NCBI RefSeq assembly: GCF_021864465.1
Contig: NZ_JAKKUV010000002.1
Span: 248,001-312,000 of the forward strand
Direction of reading: 5' to 3'
Source of the DNA: Hyphobacterium sp. SN044
GTDB lineage: Bacteria > Pseudomonadota > Alphaproteobacteria > Caulobacterales > Maricaulaceae
DNA: 64,000 nt
The notes beneath the pieces were generated by a model that did no database searches, was not told where the DNA came from, and saw only the letters and a program-made list of their open reading frames with translations. Both the position numbers and the translations under genes were made by a program. Of this stretch, positions 44,916-53,534 are shown piece by piece (the stretch's first letter is position 1; the number at the start of each line of letters is the position of its first letter).

Positions 44916-44940
44916 AATGGATCGACGGGCAGGGGGTTCC
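44916..44940 (-). promoter_or_regulatory. Near-consensus EcfG-type promoter
   Basis: On the minus strand GGAAC (44940-44936) is followed after 16 bases by CATT (44919-44916), one base off CGTT. It is 49 bases before the gene at 44867 and overlaps the leader of the divergent isomerase gene. Confidence 0.45.
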
Positions 44941-44942
44941 CG

Positions 44943-45590
44943 ATGCACAAATCCGAGACGCAGGACGGGGTGGACGTCTACTGGTCGTTCCGCTCGCCCT
45001 ATTCCTACCTCGCGGCAAAGCGGCTCCGGGCGATGGCGGCGGAGCGGGACATCCCGATCCGGCCGCGTCCCGTCTATCCGCTCGCGGTGCGCGAACCCGG
45101 CTTCTTCAAACAGGTCCGGCCGCAATGGGTGCCCTATCTGATCAACGATGTCGTGCGGCTCGCGGACTATCTGGGCCGTCCGATCGGCATGCTTGATCCC
45201 GATCCGATCGTCATGGACCTGGCGACCGGCGAGGTTGACGCGAACCAGCCGCATATCGGACGCCTGACCCGGCTCGGCGTCCTCGCGGCGGAGGAGGGTG
45301 ATGCGCGCGGATGGGCCTTCCTCGACGCGGTGTCGACCTGCATCTGGTCCGGACAGCCGTGGACCCGGGACGGCGTCATGGCGGAGGCCGTCGCAGCGGA
45401 GGGATTCGACCTCGCCGCGATGGATGTACAACAGGCAGAAGATCAGCCGCGGCTCGAGGCGGTCATCCGCGACAATGAGACCGAACAGGCCAAGCATCAT
45501 TGGGGTGTGCCGCTGATGGTGTATCGCGGCGAAGCGTTTTTCGGGCAGGACCGGCTGGACCTGCTCGAATGGCGCCTGGATCAGGCCTGA
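44943..45590 (+). CDS. DsbA-fold 2-hydroxychromene-2-carboxylate isomerase-like protein
   Basis: A 215-residue thioredoxin-fold protein of the HCCA isomerase/kappa-GST group. The start VDVYWSFRSPYSYLAAKRL (residues 10-28) holds the SP(Y/W) motif that takes the place of the CxxC site, and the cis-proline region and end read HWGVPLMVYRGEAFFGQDRL. Members isomerise aromatic side-chain intermediates or conjugate glutathione; the substrate here is unknown. The gene stands alone, 12 bases before the convergent PPK2 gene. Confidence 0.85.
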   Translation: MHKSETQDGVDVYWSFRSPYSYLAAKRLRAMAAERDIPIRPRPVYPLAVREPGFFKQVRPQWVPYLINDVVRLADYLGRPIGMLDPDPIVMDLATGEVDANQPHIGRLTRLGVLAAEEGDARGWAFLDAVSTCIWSGQPWTRDGVMAEAVAAEGFDLAAMDVQQAEDQPRLEAVIRDNETEQAKHHWGVPLMVYRGEAFFGQDRLDLLEWRLDQA

Positions 45591-45602
45591 TCCTCCCAGG
45601 GG

Positions 45603-46358
45603 TCAGCCGGCGAGGACCGAGAAGTCCTGATTGCCTTGCGCCCAGAGGTAACGGTCTCCGGGCGATGGAGCCGGGGTCTGACCGGAAAGTTCCGGACACG
45701 GTATCTCGTTGAGCATGTCGCGGATGACGGTCAGCCGGGTCCGGCGCTTGCTGTTTGCGGGAATGACGCGCCAGGGAACGGGGTTGCTGGTGTTTGCCAA
45801 CATGGCGTTGCGGGCCTCGGAATAGTCAACGAAACGCTCCAGCGCGACAGCGTCGATTGGGCTGATCTTCCATTGTGTCAGGGGGCTTTCGGCGCGCTCG
45901 GCCAGTCGTGCCGCCTGCTCGTCCCGGGAAATGTCGAGATAGTATTTCAGAAGGTGGATTCCGGCATCGGCCAGCAGTTTCTCGAATGCGCCAACGTCCG
46001 ACATGAAGGCGTGATATTCGGCGGGGGTACAGAAGCCCATGACGTGTTCGACGCCCGCACGGTTGTACCAGGAGCGGTTGAACAGGACGATTTCACCCTC
46101 GGCGGGCAGGTGGGCCACATAGCGCTGGAAATACCAGGAAGCTTTGTCGCGATCGGAGGGTTTTCCGAGGGCAACAACGCGAAGATCGCGCGGGCTCAGA
46201 TGCTCGATGATCCGCTTGATGGTGCCGTCCTTGCCGGCAGCATCGCGGCCCTCGAACACGATGGCGACCTTGCGGCCATGTTCGATCACATCCCGCTGGA
46301 GCGCGACGAGCTGGATCTGCAGACGGGTGAGTTCGTCTGTGTATTCGGATTTTTTCAT
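45603..46358 (-). CDS. ppk2: Polyphosphate kinase 2
   Basis: A 251-residue PPK2-family kinase, which transfers phosphate between polyphosphate and nucleoside di- or monophosphates. The Walker A motif is FEGRDAAGKDG (near residue 35), the Walker B region is LFNRSWYNRAG, and the lid region LAERAESPLTQWKISPIDA follows. It is of the single-domain type. The start MKKSEYTDELTRLQIQL is family-like. Polyphosphate metabolism is often tied to stress survival, but no EcfG-type promoter is visible upstream. The gene is divergent from the flavoprotein at 46436, 77 bases apart. Confidence 0.94.
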   Translation of the reverse strand: MKKSEYTDELTRLQIQLVALQRDVIEHGRKVAIVFEGRDAAGKDGTIKRIIEHLSPRDLRVVALGKPSDRDKASWYFQRYVAHLPAEGEIVLFNRSWYNRAGVEHVMGFCTPAEYHAFMSDVGAFEKLLADAGIHLLKYYLDISRDEQAARLAERAESPLTQWKISPIDAVALERFVDYSEARNAMLANTSNPVPWRVIPANSKRRTRLTVIRDMLNEIPCPELSGQTPAPSPGDRYLWAQGNQDFSVLAG

Positions 46359-46435
46359 CCCGGCAGGCTAGCGCCTTGCAACGGCTTCGGGAAACCGAAC
46401 TTGACGCCGAAGGCCTCGCGCCTGACAGCACTGCC

Positions 46436-47644
46436 ATGAGCGCAACTGAAAACCTCCCGATCTTTGATGCTCTGGTCATCGGTGCCGGGGCTGCAGGCCT
46501 GTTTTATGCCGCCCGTGCGGGCGAACGGGGCCTGCGCGTCTGCGTGATCGATCACGCAGCGAAACCGGCCGAAAAGGTTCGCATCTCCGGGGGCGGGCGA
46601 TGCAACTTCACGAACATCCACACCGCGCCGGAAAATTTCATCAGCGAGAACCCGCATTTCGCTAAGTCTGCCCTCGCACGTTTCACGCCGTGGGACTTCG
46701 TCGACCGGCTCGATCGACGCGGGATCACGTGGCATGAAAAGACGCTCGGTCAGCTGTTCTGCGACGGACGCTCGGCGGCCATTATCGACATGTTGCTCGA
46801 CGATCTGCGCGCCGCGGGCGGCGAGTTGCGGCTCAGCACGTCTGTCGCGTCGGTAGAGAAGGTCGCGGACGGATTCCGGGTCGAGACGTCTGGAGGACTG
46901 ATGGAATCCCGGCGGCTGGTGGTGGCCAGTGGCGGGCTCTCCATCCCGAAGATGGGGGCCACGGGTCTGGCCTATGACATCGCGCGGCAGTTCGGGCACG
47001 CCCTCATCCCGCCGCGGCCCGCGCTGGTGCCCTTCACCTTCGAAGGGCGCGCCAAGGAGGACTTTTCCTCGATTTCGGGCGTCGCCTGTCCCGTCACCGC
47101 ACTGAACGCGCGCGCCAGCTTCGACGAAGCCATGCTGTTCACCCATCGCGGCCTGTCCGGACCGTCCATCCTGCAGATTTCGTCCTACTGGCGGGAAGGG
47201 GAGGACGTGACGATCAACCTGCTGGCCGGACGGGATGCAGCGGCCGAATTGACCGCCTTCAAGGCCGCCCATCCGATGAAGGCGCTGACAACGGCTTTCG
47301 AAAGCCTTCTGCCGAGCCGGCTCGTCTCGCTACTGGTGGCGCGCGGTGAATTACCGCCCGTCGCCCGGATGGCCGACATGGCGCATGCGGCAATCGATGC
47401 GCTTGTCGCGGATCTGTCGCGCTGGACAGTCAAGCCGTCCGGCACGGAAGGCTGGCGTACGGCAGAAGTGACGGCGGGCGGGATCGACACGGCCGAACTG
47501 TCGTCGAAGACAATGGAGAGCCGCCTCGTGCCCGGCCTTTATTTCATAGGTGAATGCGTCGACGTGACCGGCTGGCTTGGCGGTTACAATTTCCAGTGGG
47601 CCTGGGCGAGCGCCGCAGCGGCAGCGGGGACAGGCGCAGACTGA
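46436..47644 (+). CDS. NAD(P)/FAD-dependent oxidoreductase, HI0933/YhiN family
   Basis: A 402-residue flavoprotein of the BaiN/HI0933 (TIGR03862-like) family, whose members have a Rossmann domain split by a beta-barrel insertion. It shows the FAD motif VIGAGAAGLFYAARAGERG, the family hallmark RISGGGRCNFTN, and the C-terminal GLYFIGECVDVTGWLGGYNF. The reaction is not known for this branch. I chose the ATG at 46436, which begins 11 residues before the Rossmann strand; the frame open to 46376 overlaps the divergent promoter region. Convergent with the next gene at nine bases distance. Confidence 0.92.
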   Translation: MSATENLPIFDALVIGAGAAGLFYAARAGERGLRVCVIDHAAKPAEKVRISGGGRCNFTNIHTAPENFISENPHFAKSALARFTPWDFVDRLDRRGITWHEKTLGQLFCDGRSAAIIDMLLDDLRAAGGELRLSTSVASVEKVADGFRVETSGGLMESRRLVVASGGLSIPKMGATGLAYDIARQFGHALIPPRPALVPFTFEGRAKEDFSSISGVACPVTALNARASFDEAMLFTHRGLSGPSILQISSYWREGEDVTINLLAGRDAAAELTAFKAAHPMKALTTAFESLLPSRLVSLLVARGELPPVARMADMAHAAIDALVADLSRWTVKPSGTEGWRTAEVTAGGIDTAELSSKTMESRLVPGLYFIGECVDVTGWLGGYNFQWAWASAAAAAGTGAD

Positions 47645-47653
47645 AAAGCGGCC

Positions 47654-49030
47654 TCAGGATTCACCAGCCGCTCGTCCGGAGAGATAGGCACCGTGCACCG
47701 TTCCCGGATATTCCCGGCTGCAGGCTTCGCCCGCAAAACAAAGGCGTCCACCAGCCTCGGGCCGTGCGAGCGCTGTCCGGTCCGAGGGCCTGCTGCCGAC
47801 GGCACTGAACGAGTAGGAACCCAAAGCGAACGGGTCGCGGGACCAGCGCGTTGTCTGTGTGGCGACCGGCTCCGGCGTCGCCGACCCGAACATCGTGCGG
47901 AGTGTGGCCATAGCCTCGGAGGCAATCGCGCGATCTTCGAGACTCTCGATCTGCCGGGCGTCGTCACCCGCAGCGAAGCCAACCAGCACTGGCGCGCCGG
48001 TGCGCGCCAGGCTTAGCCATTGCGACCAGCGCCCCGGTTCGCGTTTGAGGCATTCATGCCAATCGCTATCGACCGGCCAGAAGGGGGTCCGAAACCGCAG
48101 GAACTGCTTGTTAAGCAACCCCATGCCGAGGCGTTCGATCGCTGTCTGCTTGTCATCCGGCAGAGCGGGAGAGAAGCGGATCTCGTTCTGCTTCAGCACG
48201 CCCAGCGGAACGGTGATGATCACCCTGTCGCCGCGAAGGCGTTCGCCGGACTCGAGTTCGACTTCCACGTCCCGACCACCCCATCGCACATGGACGACGC
48301 GGGCATCGAGACGGATGGCCTGATCGCGAGACAGATGATTGATGAGCTGGCTGAAACCTCGGGGAAACATGACGTCGTTGCCGCCGAATTCCCCGTCTCT
48401 TCCTGTCCACCAGGCGGATAATTCACGTGTGCTGCCGGCGTATTCCTGTTCGAACTCGCCTGCGAGGTAATGTTCGAGTTGTGCGGTCCGTACCGGCGAA
48501 CGCTCGCGTTCGGGGCTGATCCGTTCGATCGCTTCGCGGATCGACATGTCGGCATCGGCGTCTTCTGCCGCTTCCATTGCGCGCTCGACGAGGCCCGACG
48601 TCCAGGCGGTGCCGCGACCGTTCACGCCGATCGCAGCGAGGTCCGGAGTGATGTAGAGCGCAGCGCTGTCGTAGCGGGTGACAAGGGTTTCGGCGCCGGC
48701 GTCCCTTGCGAGTGCGGTCAACGGATTGCCGCGCGCTCCATGAATCCACGATGCGCCAAGATCAGCGGGCATGTCCGGCCACAACCGGCTCGTGTGAACC
48801 CGACCGCCAATACGATCCCGCGCTTCGATCAATGTGACCCGGGCGCCGCGAACCGATAACGCATTCGCTGCCGCAAGACCTGCAACGCCCGCCCCGACGA
48901 TGAGCACGTTCCGTGGCGGGCGCCCGGCGGCTGCCATGCCGGGGGCGGCAAGCGACACGCTGATCCCGGCGAGAAAGCGTCTCCGGTTCATCTCAGCGGC
49001 ATCCCGGTTTTGGCCATCTGCGTTTCGCAT
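47654..49030 (-). CDS. Tat-exported flavin amine oxidase family protein
   Basis: A 458-residue FAD amine oxidase. A twin-arginine signal (MNRRRFLAGISVSLAAPGMA, residues 14-33) indicates folded export to the periplasm. The FAD motif VLIVGAGVAGLAAANAL and IEARDRIGGRVHT follow, and the C-terminal FAD part is CFAGEACSREYPGTVHGAYL. Members oxidise polyamines, amino acids or monoamines; the substrate is unknown. The ATG at 49030 has GGGA six bases upstream; the ATG at 48991 (directly at MNRRRF) has a weaker site but gives a more usual Tat length. Confidence 0.9.
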   Translation of the reverse strand: MRNADGQNRDAAEMNRRRFLAGISVSLAAPGMAAAGRPPRNVLIVGAGVAGLAAANALSVRGARVTLIEARDRIGGRVHTSRLWPDMPADLGASWIHGARGNPLTALARDAGAETLVTRYDSAALYITPDLAAIGVNGRGTAWTSGLVERAMEAAEDADADMSIREAIERISPERERSPVRTAQLEHYLAGEFEQEYAGSTRELSAWWTGRDGEFGGNDVMFPRGFSQLINHLSRDQAIRLDARVVHVRWGGRDVEVELESGERLRGDRVIITVPLGVLKQNEIRFSPALPDDKQTAIERLGMGLLNKQFLRFRTPFWPVDSDWHECLKREPGRWSQWLSLARTGAPVLVGFAAGDDARQIESLEDRAIASEAMATLRTMFGSATPEPVATQTTRWSRDPFALGSYSFSAVGSRPSDRTALARPEAGGRLCFAGEACSREYPGTVHGAYLSGRAAGES

Positions 49031-49063
49031 TGTCCCACTGGCCGAAGGATGCCGGAATGGGTT

Positions 49064-50059
49064 TTACCGGGGCGCGTGCCGATCGGGCGGCAGGATTGAA
49101 TGGTCCTCGACACCCTCCGGCACGCCGTCGAAGTTCAGCATGTCGGCGACGATCGTGGTCGGGCGCTGACGCACCTGGTCGTAGATGCGGCCGATATAGG
49201 CGCCAAGAATGCCCATGAAGAGGCCGTTGAGGCCGATCGAGGCCAGGATGAGCACAAGCGTGATCGCGAGGCCGGGAGGCCATTCAGCGCTCCACACCAG
49301 CCGGCTGATCGTGAAGAAGAGAATGCAGACCAGGGCGAGGAGCGGAGTCAGCATCCCGATATAGAAGGCGAAATTCAGCGGCAGGCGCGAATGGGCGATG
49401 ATGCCCTCCGTGCCCATCCGGATGAGATTGCCGATCGGGAATTTGCTCTGGCCGTGCAGGCGTTCGTTGCGGTCGTATACGATGCCGGTCTGGTTCCTCG
49501 CCAGCGACGAGATCAGGCCGCGGAGATAGGGGTGCGCATCGTTGATGCGGCGCAGGGCCTCGATCACCGACTTGTCGATCAGGCGGAAGTCGCCAGCGTC
49601 CGCAATCAGGTGAGGGCCATCGAGCTTAGCCAGAAGCCGGTAATACATCTTCCGGCCCTGAACGAGCAGTCCATGCTCGATCCGCTTGCGGCGGATGCCG
49701 ACGACCACGTCATGGCCTTCTTCCCACTTCCTGATGAAGTCGACGAAGAGGGAGGGAGGATCCTGAAGGTCGGCGTCGACCTGGATTGCGGCGTCGCCGT
49801 TCGCGAGGCGATAGCCGGTCAGGACCGATTTGTGGAAACCGAAATTCCGGGCAAAGCGCGCGACCCGGACATTCGCATGGTCGCGCGCCAGCACGGCCAG
49901 CTTTGCGAATGTACCGTCCGTCGACCGGTTGTCGGTGAAGATGAATTCGAAATCGTAGCCTTCGATGGCGCCGGTCACGCGCTGGAGTTCGGCGAAAGTG
50001 CGCTCGATATTATCTTCCTCGTTATAGACGGGAATGATGATCGAGATCAGCTTGCTCAC
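49064..50059 (-). CDS. Family 2 glycosyltransferase with C-terminal membrane helices (DPM1/GtrB-like)
   Basis: A 331-residue membrane glycosyltransferase. The GT2 catalytic part includes IIIPVYNEEDNIERTFAEL, TDNRSTDGT, the DAD metal motif in QVDADLQDPPSL, and a DAGDFRLIDKSV block. Two membrane segments near the C-terminus (MLTPLLALVCILFFTISRLV and ITLVLILASIGLNGLFMGIL) place it with polyprenyl-phosphate sugar transferases such as GtrB and ArnC. I chose GTG at 50059 because GGAG lies six bases upstream and the protein then starts SKLISIIIPVYNE; the ATG at 50089 has no ribosome site. GtrA, its usual partner, is encoded nearby at 53097. Confidence 0.92.
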   Translation of the reverse strand: MSKLISIIIPVYNEEDNIERTFAELQRVTGAIEGYDFEFIFTDNRSTDGTFAKLAVLARDHANVRVARFARNFGFHKSVLTGYRLANGDAAIQVDADLQDPPSLFVDFIRKWEEGHDVVVGIRRKRIEHGLLVQGRKMYYRLLAKLDGPHLIADAGDFRLIDKSVIEALRRINDAHPYLRGLISSLARNQTGIVYDRNERLHGQSKFPIGNLIRMGTEGIIAHSRLPLNFAFYIGMLTPLLALVCILFFTISRLVWSAEWPPGLAITLVLILASIGLNGLFMGILGAYIGRIYDQVRQRPTTIVADMLNFDGVPEGVEDHSILPPDRHAPR

Positions 50060-50095
50060 GCGAAACTCCGTCGCGCCATCGGCGCCCATTGAAGT

Positions 50096-51325
50096 CTATT
50101 CGAAATCGGACGGCGAGATGATGTTGATGAACTCGCCCTTGAAGCCGCGATCGCGCATATAGCCCTCGATCTCGGCGCCGATATGCCAGGCGAGGTTCAG
50201 GATCGGGCCGTCATGGTTCGCCGGGTCGAAATCGTCGTCCGAGGCGATCACGATCCGCGTGCCGGGTACATAGTGACCCACCTTGGCCGAGGTCGGCTTT
50301 TCATAGACGCGTTCGATCGTGTCGGCGTCGAGACCGAGCAGCTTCACCGGAATGGCGGAACGGCCCGGGAAGGCCTTCGCCGGCAGCTTGCCGTATTTCT
50401 TGAACGCGGCGTCGATTTCCGCGGACTTGCGCTTCTTCCAGGTCTCGATCTCGCCCTGCATCTTCTTCAGACGCGGACCGAAATCGGCCTCGATCGCCTT
50501 GCGCTCGGCGAATTGGTCGTGCCCGGCCCCGGTCTGCTTGCCTTGCATGATGACGCGGATATTGCCGCCGTAGCGCTTGGGGAATTCCGCGCGGATGATG
50601 CGGCGGCCCAGCGTGTCGGCGATGTAGGCGAAGGACTGGTAGGAATAGGTCCGCGGGTGCTCGTGGTAGAAGGTGTCGAACTGGCGGCGGTCCAGAACCG
50701 CGCCGAGATAATGGTTCTCGACCACGAGCGCGGTGTCTTCGTGCATCATGGTCTGCAGCGCGCGCAGGACGGCGGGCAGATCCTCGATGTGGGCGAAGAC
50801 GTTCGTGAAGGTGATGACATCGGCCTTGCCGAATTTCGAGACGAAACGCTCGGCGATTTCCTCGGTGAGGAATTCTTCCCAGACGGTGTGACCGTTGGCG
50901 TTGGCTTCCTTGGCTGCGCCGGTCGGTTCGATGCCGTAGGTCTCGGCGCCGGCGTCACGGAAGAAGCCGAGCAGGCTGCCGTCATTGCAGCCGATATCGA
51001 CGACCTTCTTGCCCTTCAGCGAGCCGATCTGCTCCTCGCATTCCCTGACCAGCTTCTGCATGCCGTCGAGCACGTCCTTCGTGTGACGCGAGCGGTAGTG
51101 GTAGTTCGATGGGAAGAGTTCGGCCTTTGGCACCTGGTACTTCTGGTGCGCGGTGGCGCAGACCGGGCAGTAGAGGATCTCGATCGGGTATTCCTTGCAC
51201 ACCCGGTCATTGCCGACTTCGACGAGATCGTCGCACATCGGGTGCTTGCCGAGATCGAGGGCCGGTTCGAGGGTTTTCGAGCCGCAGACTTCGCAGGAGT
51301 CGATATGGATCAGACCGTCAGACAT
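50096..51325 (-). CDS. TylCIII/NovU-type sugar C-methyltransferase
   Basis: A 409-residue SAM-dependent methyltransferase of the TylC3/NovU kind, which adds a methyl group to carbon 3 of a nucleotide-linked 4-keto-6-deoxy sugar. The N-terminal zinc-binding domain has the CxxC pairs SCEVCG and YCPVCAT, the SAM motif is VVDIGCNDGSLLG, and the catalytic region YHEHPRTYSYQSF is the family's EHxxYY-like segment. A further C-terminal Rossmann domain (about residues 310-409) is present. It is followed upstream by rfbF, so the likely substrate is a CDP-linked sugar. Confidence 0.92.
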   Translation of the reverse strand: MSDGLIHIDSCEVCGSKTLEPALDLGKHPMCDDLVEVGNDRVCKEYPIEILYCPVCATAHQKYQVPKAELFPSNYHYRSRHTKDVLDGMQKLVRECEEQIGSLKGKKVVDIGCNDGSLLGFFRDAGAETYGIEPTGAAKEANANGHTVWEEFLTEEIAERFVSKFGKADVITFTNVFAHIEDLPAVLRALQTMMHEDTALVVENHYLGAVLDRRQFDTFYHEHPRTYSYQSFAYIADTLGRRIIRAEFPKRYGGNIRVIMQGKQTGAGHDQFAERKAIEADFGPRLKKMQGEIETWKKRKSAEIDAAFKKYGKLPAKAFPGRSAIPVKLLGLDADTIERVYEKPTSAKVGHYVPGTRIVIASDDDFDPANHDGPILNLAWHIGAEIEGYMRDRGFKGEFINIISPSDFE

Positions 51326-51339
51326 CGTGGATTTCCCTT

Positions 51340-52116
51340 TTACGCGCGGGCGGTCTTGAGCCAGGGCGCGGTACCGTTTCTAACCATGGCCTCGAGATCC
51401 ATCTTGTCCCGAAGCGTATCCATGGGCTTCCAGAAGCCCTTGTGGATGAAGGCGTTAAGCTGACCGTCGGCAGCGAGCCGCTCCAGCGGATCGCGCTCCC
51501 AGGTCGTGGAGTCGCCTTCGATGTAGTCGATGACGCCCGGCTCCAGAATGAAGAAGCCGCCATTGATGAAGCCCATCTCGTTGGTGGGCTTCTCGCGGAA
51601 GGCATTCACTTCCGGCCCGTCCATCTCGAGGATGCCGAAACGGCCCGGAGACGGGACGGCCATGACGGTCGCGAGCTTTCCGTGCTTCTTGTGGAAGTCG
51701 TAGATGTCGCGGACCTTCACGTCGCTGACGCCATCGCCGTAGGTGAGGGAGAAGGTCTCGTTACCCAGATAGGGTGCCACGCGCTTCAGGCGGCCACCGG
51801 TCAGCGTGTCCTGGCCGGTGTCGATCATCGTCACCTTCCAGTCCTCCGCGCAGGTATTGAGATAGTTGACCTCACCCGTGTTGAGATCGACCTGAACGTC
51901 GGAATTCCGCAGGAAATAGCTGGCGTAGTATTCCTTGATGATCTCGCCCTTGTAGCCGCAGCACACGACGAAATCATTGAACCCGGATGCGGCGTAGATC
52001 CGCATGATGTGGGACAGGATCGGTTCCCCGCCGACTTCGACCATCGGCTTGGGTTTCAGTTGCGTTTCCTCGGAAAGACGTGTTCCGAGTCCGCCTGCGA
52101 GCAAGACCGTTTTGAT
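51340..52116 (-). CDS. rfbF: Glucose-1-phosphate cytidylyltransferase, probable AUC start
   Basis: A 258-residue enzyme that makes CDP-glucose from CTP and glucose 1-phosphate. Signatures are LLAGGLGTRLSEETQLKPKP, CCGYKGEIIKEYY and LTYGDGVSDV, with ERDPLERLAADGQLNAFIH near the end. No ATG, GTG or TTG lies upstream of the first beta strand KTVLLAGG before an in-frame stop at 52144-52146. The ATC at 52116 is preceded by AGGGGG at five bases and restores the normal N-terminus; the TTG at 52104 would delete most of the first strand and has poor spacing. I therefore place the start at ATC, tentatively. Confidence 0.9.
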   Translation of the reverse strand: MKTVLLAGGLGTRLSEETQLKPKPMVEVGGEPILSHIMRIYAASGFNDFVVCCGYKGEIIKEYYASYFLRNSDVQVDLNTGEVNYLNTCAEDWKVTMIDTGQDTLTGGRLKRVAPYLGNETFSLTYGDGVSDVKVRDIYDFHKKHGKLATVMAVPSPGRFGILEMDGPEVNAFREKPTNEMGFINGGFFILEPGVIDYIEGDSTTWERDPLERLAADGQLNAFIHKGFWKPMDTLRDKMDLEAMVRNGTAPWLKTARA

Positions 52117-52261
52117 GGGAACCCCCTGTTGTTCCTTGCCGCATCAAGCTGATGCGCCCCCGTGCGGCGAGCGGGTTATGAACGGGGCCTAGCGCGCTTG
52201 TAAAGCCCTATCCAGATCGAAAACGCACCGTTTTCGCTATGTGACAATCCTGTGCCGGAAT

Positions 52262-52996
52262 TCAGCCGAGCGGTTTGCGCGCCGTCATGTAGTATTGCGC
52301 TCCGAGGCCGATGAGGCCGAGCGTCTCGTCCACCGGGTAAAGCGGCCCGGCAATTGGCGGAATGGACAGGATCGAGCGCGTACGGATTGCATCGAACCCG
52401 GCGTCCTCGAACAGGGCCCGGATTTCTTTTTGCTTCAGGAGAACCGCGTCAGCATCGATCGGACAGTTCGAGACGATGCGCCAGGTCAGCGGGTTGACCG
52501 GATTGTGCTCGAACACGACGCCGAGGCCGCCCGGCTTCAGCACGCGCTTCATCTGCTCGACGAAAACGGGCCAGTCGCCGGTCGGCACGTGGTGCATCAC
52601 GCAGACGGCGAAGGCGACGTCGAACTGGTTGTCGTCATAGGGCAGGGTGCCGCCGGGATAGACGTCATACCGGACGTTCTCGTTATGCTGTTCCGCGTAT
52701 TCGATGCTCTTGCGGGAAACGTCGATGCCGGTGAGGCTCTTGTATTTCGTCACCAGATGATGGTGATAGCTGGCGACGCCGCAGCCGAGATCGAGCACGT
52801 GGAGATCGGCATTCGAACCCAGATAGCGTTCCGTCAACCGCAGCAAGTATTCGCACTTCGCCTTGACGAAGAAATCCGCCTTCAGACCGGAGAAGGACAC
52901 CGCGTCGTCGATCTGCTGGGTATAGCTCTCGACATACCGGTCGAAATCCTCGGAAACTTTTTCCTGAGTGACTGTCTTGCCACTGTCCGGCTGCAT
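52262..52996 (-). CDS. Class I SAM-dependent methyltransferase
   Basis: A 244-residue methyltransferase. The SAM motif I is VLDLGCGVASYHHHL (near residue 70), with GIDVSRKSIEYAEQ and DVAFAVCVMHHVP following; PPIAGPLYPVDETLGLIGLG near the end recalls bacterial glycan-locus methyltransferases. I chose the ATG at 52996 (MQPDSGKTVTQEKV), with AAGGGA nine bases upstream; a longer frame to 53140 is antisense to GtrA. The substrate is unknown; the location in a glycan locus suggests a sugar or lipid-linked precursor. Confidence 0.85.
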   Translation of the reverse strand: MQPDSGKTVTQEKVSEDFDRYVESYTQQIDDAVSFSGLKADFFVKAKCEYLLRLTERYLGSNADLHVLDLGCGVASYHHHLVTKYKSLTGIDVSRKSIEYAEQHNENVRYDVYPGGTLPYDDNQFDVAFAVCVMHHVPTGDWPVFVEQMKRVLKPGGLGVVFEHNPVNPLTWRIVSNCPIDADAVLLKQKEIRALFEDAGFDAIRTRSILSIPPIAGPLYPVDETLGLIGLGAQYYMTARKPLG

Positions 52997-53096
52997 GGTA
53001 AGTCGTCCCTTCTTGGCTTCCTGCCTGCGGGCCGTGTCGCACGAAACCGGCCCGGGGCAAAGCGTAAAACCCTTTTTGGCGCAAGGCGGGGACAGG

Positions 53097-53534
53097 ATGG
53101 GAAGCCTTTTTACGAAACTCAGGCAGGTGGTCGATGCCACGGCGCGGCGCTACGCGCTGTTCGGCCTGATCGTCACTGCGGCGTCCTATCTGTTCCTGTT
53201 CACGCTGGTCCTCGTCTTCGACGTTCCCAACGTGCCGGCGAATTTCGCGACGCTGATCTTCGGCCTTGCGATGTCCTACCTGTTCAACCGGAATTTCGTG
53301 TTCCGACACACAGGGCGGCAGTGGGCAGCGGCTCTGCGGTTCTCGGTTGTCGTGGCGGTGGCGTACGGCGTGAACCTGCTGGTTCTGCAAGTGCTGTTGA
53401 CCTACGCGCCAATTCCGGACGCGTTTGCCCAATTCCTCGCCTTCAGCGTCTACACCGTGATCGCCTATGTCGGCCATCGGGTCTGGACCTTCTCGCACGG
53501 ACATGACGATGCCGAACGCGCTCCAAACGCTTGA
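53097..53534 (+). CDS. GtrA-family membrane protein (polyprenyl-sugar flippase)
   Basis: A 145-residue four-helix membrane protein of the GtrA/DPMS family, thought to move polyprenyl-phosphate-linked sugars across the inner membrane for GtrB/GtrC-type modification. Segments include YALFGLIVTAASYLFLFTLV, ATLIFGLAMSYLFNRNFVF (the family hallmark NRxFVF) and FLAFSVYTVIAYVGHRVWTF. The ATG at 53097 is preceded by GGGACAG. Its 3' end overlaps the oxidoreductase gene by 32 bases. Confidence 0.9.
   Translation: MGSLFTKLRQVVDATARRYALFGLIVTAASYLFLFTLVLVFDVPNVPANFATLIFGLAMSYLFNRNFVFRHTGRQWAAALRFSVVVAVAYGVNLLVLQVLLTYAPIPDAFAQFLAFSVYTVIAYVGHRVWTFSHGHDDAERAPNA

Noticed and set aside
44607-45500. Extension of the Rho-N-like gene to a 297-codon frame
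   Set aside because: The added part is antisense to the DsbA-fold isomerase gene; the ATG at 44867 has a good ribosome site and gives a compact protein.
52218-52236. Inverted repeat CGAAAACG-CAC-CGTTTTCG upstream of rfbF
   Set aside because: An 8-bp palindrome without a T-run or a neighbouring regulator; it could be a weak operator or chance, and nothing else supports it.
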